A DNA stretch of 64,000 nt, taken from the NCBI RefSeq assembly GCF_000478275.1, contig NZ_ASJB01000083.1, positions 62,001 through 126,000 of the forward strand. The letters are read 5' to 3'. A program made the translations under genes and the position numbers. This DNA comes from Amycolatopsis orientalis DSM 40040 = KCTC 9412 (lineage in GTDB: Bacteria > Actinomycetota > Actinomycetes > Mycobacteriales > Pseudonocardiaceae). Shown here piece by piece: positions 60,168 through 64,000 of this stretch; within the stretch, counting starts at the first letter, position 1; each line of letters opens with the position of its first letter. Under the pieces are notes generated by a model. The model worked only from the letters and a program-made list of their open reading frames with translations, was not told the origin of the DNA and ran no database searches.

Positions 60168-61649
60168 GTGGCGGAGCGGCCCGGTGGTGAGGCGTCGCCG
60201 CGTGACCCTCAGGCGTACGCGCGGCTGCTGAAGGACGTCCACGACGCCGTCCTCTCCGGTGGTCCCGCGCCGCGGTCGCCCAGGTCGATCGTGTCGGCGT
60301 CGTGGGATCGCTCGCTCGCCGCGCACGTCGACCCGGACACGGGCGTCGCCCCGCTGGTCTACGACTCCAGCGAACTCAACGGGCTTCGCGAGGAGCATCC
60401 GCTGGCGCCGGTGCTGCCGATCCTGCGGCAGACGCTGGTGAGCATCGCCGACGACGCCGAGCACATGATGATCGTGACCGACGCGGCCGGGCACATCCTG
60501 TGGCGCGAAGGCGCGTCGGGCGTACTCCGGCGCGCGGACGGCGTGATGCTCGCCGAAGGCACCCGCTGGAGCGAAGACGTCATCGGGACGAACGCGATGG
60601 GCACCACGCTCGCCACCGGGGAGCCGGTGCAGATCTACTCGGCCGAGCATCTGGTGCGGACCTATCACGGCTGGACCTGCGCGGCGGCGCCCGTGCACGA
60701 TCCGGAGACCGGCGCGCTGCTCGGGTCGATCGACGTCAGCGGTCCACTGCGGACGGTCCATCCCGCGATGCTCGCGCTGGTCACGGCGGCGGCCCAGCTC
60801 GCCGAAGGCCAACTGCGGGCCCGGCTCGCGATGCGAGACGAACGGTTGCGACTCGCGAACATGACCCACCTGGAAGCTCTGCGCGGTGCGCCGGGAGCCC
60901 TGCTGTCGGCGCAGGGACGGGTGCTGGCGGCCGAATCCTGTGGTGATCTTCCCTCCACTGTGGACATCCGGTGGGGCGGCGGCGAGGTCACGCTGCCCGA
61001 CGGACGACTCGGCACGGTGGAGCCGCTGAGCGAGGGTTACCTGCTGCGACTGCGGAACCGGGGCCCGGCACGACGGCCGCGGCTCGCGCTGGAATTCCTC
61101 ACCGACGGTCCGCCGTCGACCACAGTGGACGGTCGCGAGGTGCCGTTCACCTTGCGGCACGCGGAGATCCTCACCCTGCTCGCCCTGCATCCCGGCGGTC
61201 TCTCGGCGGAACGGCTGGCCCTGCTGCTCTACGGCGAGAGCGGCAACCCGGTGACGGTGCGCGCGGAGATCCACCGGCTGCGGACGCAACTCGGCTCGGA
61301 CATCGTGCGGACGCGGCCGTACCGGCTCTCGGCCGACGTCGACGCCGACTTCCTCCGCGTCCGGGCCGCCCTCAAACGAGGTGACGTCACCGGCGCCGCC
61401 GTCGCTTTCCGGGGTCCGCTGCTGGCCGAGTCGGAGTCGCCGGCCGTGCGCGAGGAGCGCGAGTCGGTCACCGCGTCGGTCCGGCGGGTCGTGCTCGGCG
61501 GCCGGGACGCGACGGCGCTCTGGTCGTACTGGGAGACCTCGTGCGGTGCCGACGACGTCGAGATCGTCGACGCACTGTGCCGGGTGCTCCCGGAAGACGA
61601 TCCGCGACGCGCCGTCGCGTGCGCGCATCGGAGCCGCCTGAACCACTGA
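60168..61649 (+). CDS. AcoR-like GAF-domain regulator with C-terminal winged helix
   Basis: 493 aa. The N-terminal half matches the sensory region of AcoR-type activators: IVSASWDRSLAAHVDPDTGVAPLVYDSSELNGLREEHPLAPVLPILRQTL, then GAF sequence WSEDVIGTNAMGTTLATGEPVQIYSAEHLVRTYHGWTCAAAPVHDPETGALLGSIDVSG. The central AAA+ sigma54-interaction domain and Fis-like HTH of AcoR are absent. Instead the C-terminus has a winged-helix-like segment (PFTLRHAEILTLLALHPGGLSAERLALLLYGESGNPVTVRAEIHRLRTQLG) followed by SARP-like helical sequence. GTG start at 60168. Presumed regulator of the divergent aldehyde dehydrogenase operon. Confidence 0.85.
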   Translation: MAERPGGEASPRDPQAYARLLKDVHDAVLSGGPAPRSPRSIVSASWDRSLAAHVDPDTGVAPLVYDSSELNGLREEHPLAPVLPILRQTLVSIADDAEHMMIVTDAAGHILWREGASGVLRRADGVMLAEGTRWSEDVIGTNAMGTTLATGEPVQIYSAEHLVRTYHGWTCAAAPVHDPETGALLGSIDVSGPLRTVHPAMLALVTAAAQLAEGQLRARLAMRDERLRLANMTHLEALRGAPGALLSAQGRVLAAESCGDLPSTVDIRWGGGEVTLPDGRLGTVEPLSEGYLLRLRNRGPARRPRLALEFLTDGPPSTTVDGREVPFTLRHAEILTLLALHPGGLSAERLALLLYGESGNPVTVRAEIHRLRTQLGSDIVRTRPYRLSADVDADFLRVRAALKRGDVTGAAVAFRGPLLAESESPAVREERESVTASVRRVVLGGRDATALWSYWETSCGADDVEIVDALCRVLPEDDPRRAVACAHRSRLNH

Positions 61650-61687
61650 GTAGACAGCGTCTACGTGAGTTTGATAGACAGTGTCTA
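61650..61687. promoter_or_regulatory. Twin TetR operators upstream of SGNH hydrolase
   Basis: GTAGAC-AGC-GTCTAC (61650-61664) and TAGACAGTGTCTA (61675-61687) are two near-identical palindromes with centres 24 bp apart, just over two helical turns. The first begins directly after the AcoR-like gene stop. The TetR gene of the following operon is the probable binder. Confidence 0.7.
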
Positions 61688-61717
61688 CAAGGTGAACTCG
61701 CGGTTACGGAGATCTGG

Positions 61718-62518
61718 ATGGGCTACCAACGTTTCGTCGTGCTCGGCGACAGCTGCGCCGAAGGGCTGGCCGACCCGCATCCGTCCGGTGGCCACTACCG
61801 AGGCTGGGCGGACTTCGTCGCGGGACGCCTCGCCGAGGACGAGCCCGGATTGCGCTACGCCAATCTCGCGGTCCGCGGCCGCAGGCTCGACCAGATCCAC
61901 GCCGAGCAGACACCGGCGGCACGCGGGCTCCAGCCGGATCTGATCGCGCTGTTCGGCGGCGGAAACGACGTGATGAGCCGCGGCTGGGACGCGCGGACCA
62001 TCGCCCGCCGCGTCGACACGGCCATCCGCGCCTGCACCGAGATCGCGCCCGCCGTCGTCACCTTCACCCTCAGCGACATCTCCCACCGCATGCCGATGGG
62101 CCACCGCATGCGACCGCGCATCACCGCGTTGAACGACGCCGTCCGCGAAGCGTCCGTCAGCTACGGCGCGACGCTCGTCGACCTCTGGCCGGACCACGCC
62201 GCGCACGATTCCCGCTACTTCGGCCCGGACCGGCTGCACCTGTCCGAACAGGGTCACCGGCGCCTGGCCGGCCACGTACTCGGCAAGCTCGGTGTCGACC
62301 ACGACCCGGCCTGGCTCGCACCGCTCCCGGGTTCGGCCGGACGCCCCGGCCTGCGGGCCGATCTGCGCTGGATGACGCGGGAGGTGCTCCCGGTCGCGTT
62401 CAGCCGGTTCCGCAACCGGCTCATCGGCCGCCAGCCCGGCGACGGCTTCCTGCCCAAGCGCCCCGACCTCCTTCCCGTCCTCGAGGAGACCCGGTCGTGG
62501 GCGCCCGAACCCGCCTGA
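61718..62518 (+). CDS. SGNH/GDSL hydrolase
   Basis: 266 aa esterase/lipase-like protein. Block I FVVLGDSCAEGLADP (nucleophilic Ser in GDS), block III FGGGNDVM (Gly/Asn oxyanion residues), block V RYFGPDRLHLSEQGHRRLAGHVL (catalytic Asp-x-x-His as DRLH). No signal peptide is seen, so it is cytoplasmic. ATG 61718 with ACGGAGA upstream. It overlaps the TetR gene by 22 nt, forming an operon under the twin operators. Substrate unknown; deacylation of a lipid or ester is the family role. Confidence 0.92.
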   Translation: MGYQRFVVLGDSCAEGLADPHPSGGHYRGWADFVAGRLAEDEPGLRYANLAVRGRRLDQIHAEQTPAARGLQPDLIALFGGGNDVMSRGWDARTIARRVDTAIRACTEIAPAVVTFTLSDISHRMPMGHRMRPRITALNDAVREASVSYGATLVDLWPDHAAHDSRYFGPDRLHLSEQGHRRLAGHVLGKLGVDHDPAWLAPLPGSAGRPGLRADLRWMTREVLPVAFSRFRNRLIGRQPGDGFLPKRPDLLPVLEETRSWAPEPA

Positions 62519-63078
62519 TCGACACGGCGGCGAACCTGCTGGCCGAGGAAGGCGTCGCGGCCGTGACGCTGCGTGGGATCGCCAAGGCGGCAGGCGTGTC
62601 GCACGGTGCGCCCCTGCGCCACTTCACCGGCCGCGCGGCCCTGCTCTCGGCCGTCGCCACCCGCGGTTACACCGAACTGCTCGACCGCGGCACCGGCCTG
62701 CCGGCCACGACGCCACGCGAACGGCTCATCGCGGCCTGCCACGGCTATCTCGACTTCGCGCTGGCCAATCCGGCGATGTTCGAGCTGATGTTCCGCCGCG
62801 ACCTCATCGATCCGGCGGATCCCGAACTCACGCGGGTGAGCAGCGCGGTGTTCGACTTCTTCGCCGTGCTCGTCGGCGACGTCCAAGACGACGGATGGCA
62901 TCCCGCCACCGATCCGCGGCTGCTCGCGGCCTCGCTGTGGGCGTCGCTGCATGGCCTCGCCCAGCTGTGGCTCTGGGGCGGGCTGGCGGGCGCCAGCTTC
63001 GCGCCGTCCCCGGAGAGCGCCCTCGCCGTCACGCTCGACGCCTATCTCGGCCCGGTCAGCGGGATCCCCTCACCCTGA
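62497..63078 (+). CDS. TetR-family regulator of SGNH operon
   Basis: 193 aa. HTH: ARTRLIDTAANLLAEEGVAAVTLRGIAKAAGVSHGAPLRHFTGRAALLSAVATRGYTEL. The C-terminal domain CHGYLDFALANPAMFELMFRRDLIDPADPELTRVSSAVFDFFAVLVGD is of the TetR_C_13/WHG type. GTG 62497 lies inside the SGNH gene. It is expected to bind the TAGAC-type palindromes and autoregulate the operon. Confidence 0.9.
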   Translation: MGARTRLIDTAANLLAEEGVAAVTLRGIAKAAGVSHGAPLRHFTGRAALLSAVATRGYTELLDRGTGLPATTPRERLIAACHGYLDFALANPAMFELMFRRDLIDPADPELTRVSSAVFDFFAVLVGDVQDDGWHPATDPRLLAASLWASLHGLAQLWLWGGLAGASFAPSPESALAVTLDAYLGPVSGIPSP

Positions 63079-63186
63079 CGGCCGCTTGTCCAGACCATTC
63101 GCACGGGTTCTCATGGAGACGCCGGTTTGTTGCCGGTAGCAACATATCCGCCGTCTCCGTCTCTCCGCCAAGCAGAGGAGCGTGCG

Positions 63187-64000
63187 ATGAGAACCCGGAA
63201 CCTGTTCGGCGTCACGGGAGCGGTGGCCGCCGTACTCGTGCTGATCGCCGTGGCGATGCCTGCCGTCCCACTCGGACACGGCACCCACGACGGCAAGGTG
63301 AACCACAGCGCCCACTTCTTCGTGCCGTCCGCGGAGCAGACCGGGGCGATCGTCGCCCAGCAGGCGCTGGCCCCGGTGCGCGGTTCGGAGTTCCGCGCCG
63401 ACTGCTTCAGTTCCCATCGGAAGGGTGACGACCCGATCGTCTTCCCCGGTCAAGCCGGGGTCTCCCATATCCACGAGTTCTACGGGAACCGGACCGCGAA
63501 CGCCGGTTCCACCCTCGAATCGCTGAGCGCGGGCACCACGAACTGCGATCCGGTCGTGGACCTTTCCTCGTACTGGACGCCGACGCTGTACAAGAACGGG
63601 CAACCGATCGCGCCGGACCGCGTCACCGTCTACTACCAGGGCATCACCCAGATGGGGAACGCGATCGCGCCGCCGCGCGGGCTGCGTTACGTCATCGGCA
63701 ACGCGGGAGCGACCAATCCCGACCAAAATCCGTACGCCCGCTGGTCCTGCCTGGGCGCGCCCGAGTCCAGCCGGGACTTCCTGACCTGCCCTCCCGGTTC
63801 GAAACTCCAGACCTATCTGGACTTTCCGACCTGCTGGGACGGGGTCCGGCTCGACTCGCCGAACCACCGCGACCACATGGCTTTCGCGCTCGGGCAGACC
63901 TGCCCGGCCGGTTATCCGAAGGTGGTACCGCGAGTCGAGCTGCTGATCACCTATCCGGTGAACGGTGGCGGGCTCACCCTCGCCGGGACGCGCGACGGCG
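63187..64000 (+). CDS. DUF1996-domain secreted protein (3' end beyond window)
   Basis: At least 271 aa, still open at the window edge. N-terminal signal or anchor: RTRNLFGVTGAVAAVLVLIAVAMPAVPLG. The mature part has the DUF1996 hallmarks SEFRADCFSSHRKGDDPIVFPGQAGVSHIHEFYGNRTANAGSTLESL, SYWTPTLYKNGQPIAPDRVTVYYQG, CPPGSKLQTYLDFPTCWDGVRLDSPNHRDHMAF and PRVELLITYPV. DUF1996 proteins are exported and often found with chitin- or wall-active enzymes; their activity is not established. The HxHEFYG and NHRDH His residues could bind metal. ATG 63187 with GGAGCG upstream. Confidence 0.88.
   Translation, partial: MRTRNLFGVTGAVAAVLVLIAVAMPAVPLGHGTHDGKVNHSAHFFVPSAEQTGAIVAQQALAPVRGSEFRADCFSSHRKGDDPIVFPGQAGVSHIHEFYGNRTANAGSTLESLSAGTTNCDPVVDLSSYWTPTLYKNGQPIAPDRVTVYYQGITQMGNAIAPPRGLRYVIGNAGATNPDQNPYARWSCLGAPESSRDFLTCPPGSKLQTYLDFPTCWDGVRLDSPNHRDHMAFALGQTCPAGYPKVVPRVELLITYPVNGGGLTLAGTRDG

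Overview
The window is high-GC actinobacterial chromosome, most likely from the family Pseudonocardiaceae and probably from Amycolatopsis. This is an inference. It rests on the GC-rich third codon positions, the many GTG starts, the DUF3558-type lipoproteins, the mycothiol-era enzyme families and the gene order. No phage, CRISPR array, rRNA or intact insertion sequence is visible. One tRNA (Gln, anticodon TTG) is present.

A conserved housekeeping backbone matches the order known from Mycobacterium tuberculosis Rv1001-Rv1023: mazG / lipoprotein / mfd, tRNA-Gln, glmU-prs, a lipoprotein, rplY-pth, a fatty acyl-AMP ligase, ispE, rsmA, rpfB, tatD, metG, pabB, rsmI and the protein O-mannosyltransferase pmt. 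Accessory blocks sit between these anchors. 1-1815: HxlR regulator, quinone oxidoreductase and a MITE-like segment. 7413-16936: two-component system, XRE regulator, methyltransferase, sugar dehydrogenase, SDR, isochorismatase-fold/Nudix pair, LppU-like protein, desaturase-TetR. 21617-24313: LLM oxidoreductase, NAD(P)-binding protein, lipoprotein. 26025-26713: two tiny DivIVA-like proteins. 31446-32765: orphan MetN-like ATPase behind a SAM-type riboswitch and a leader peptide. 40225-43377: PadR-controlled ABC exporter and a degenerate lysozyme-like protein. 48952-52477: lipoproteins and an unusually built membrane Ser/Thr kinase.

52661-64000 is a metabolic and regulatory segment: acyl-CoA synthetase, beta-N-acetylhexosaminidase with a DasR-like box, TetR-MOSC operon, aldehyde dehydrogenase-DUF779 operon opposite an AcoR-like regulator whose sigma54 module is replaced by a winged helix, SGNH hydrolase-TetR operon with twin operators, and a DUF1996 protein cut by the window edge.

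Two features stand out. First, eight long hairpins sit at gene ends. Most have arms that are themselves near-palindromes built around AAGG...CCTT, and two share identical outer arms around different loops. Second, the leader of the MetN-like gene appears to stack three elements: an S-box-clan riboswitch, a 33-codon leader peptide of the LTRRR type whose Shine-Dalgarno overlaps riboswitch stem P1, and then the transporter gene. Several clear palindromic operators next to regulator genes give directly testable regulatory links.
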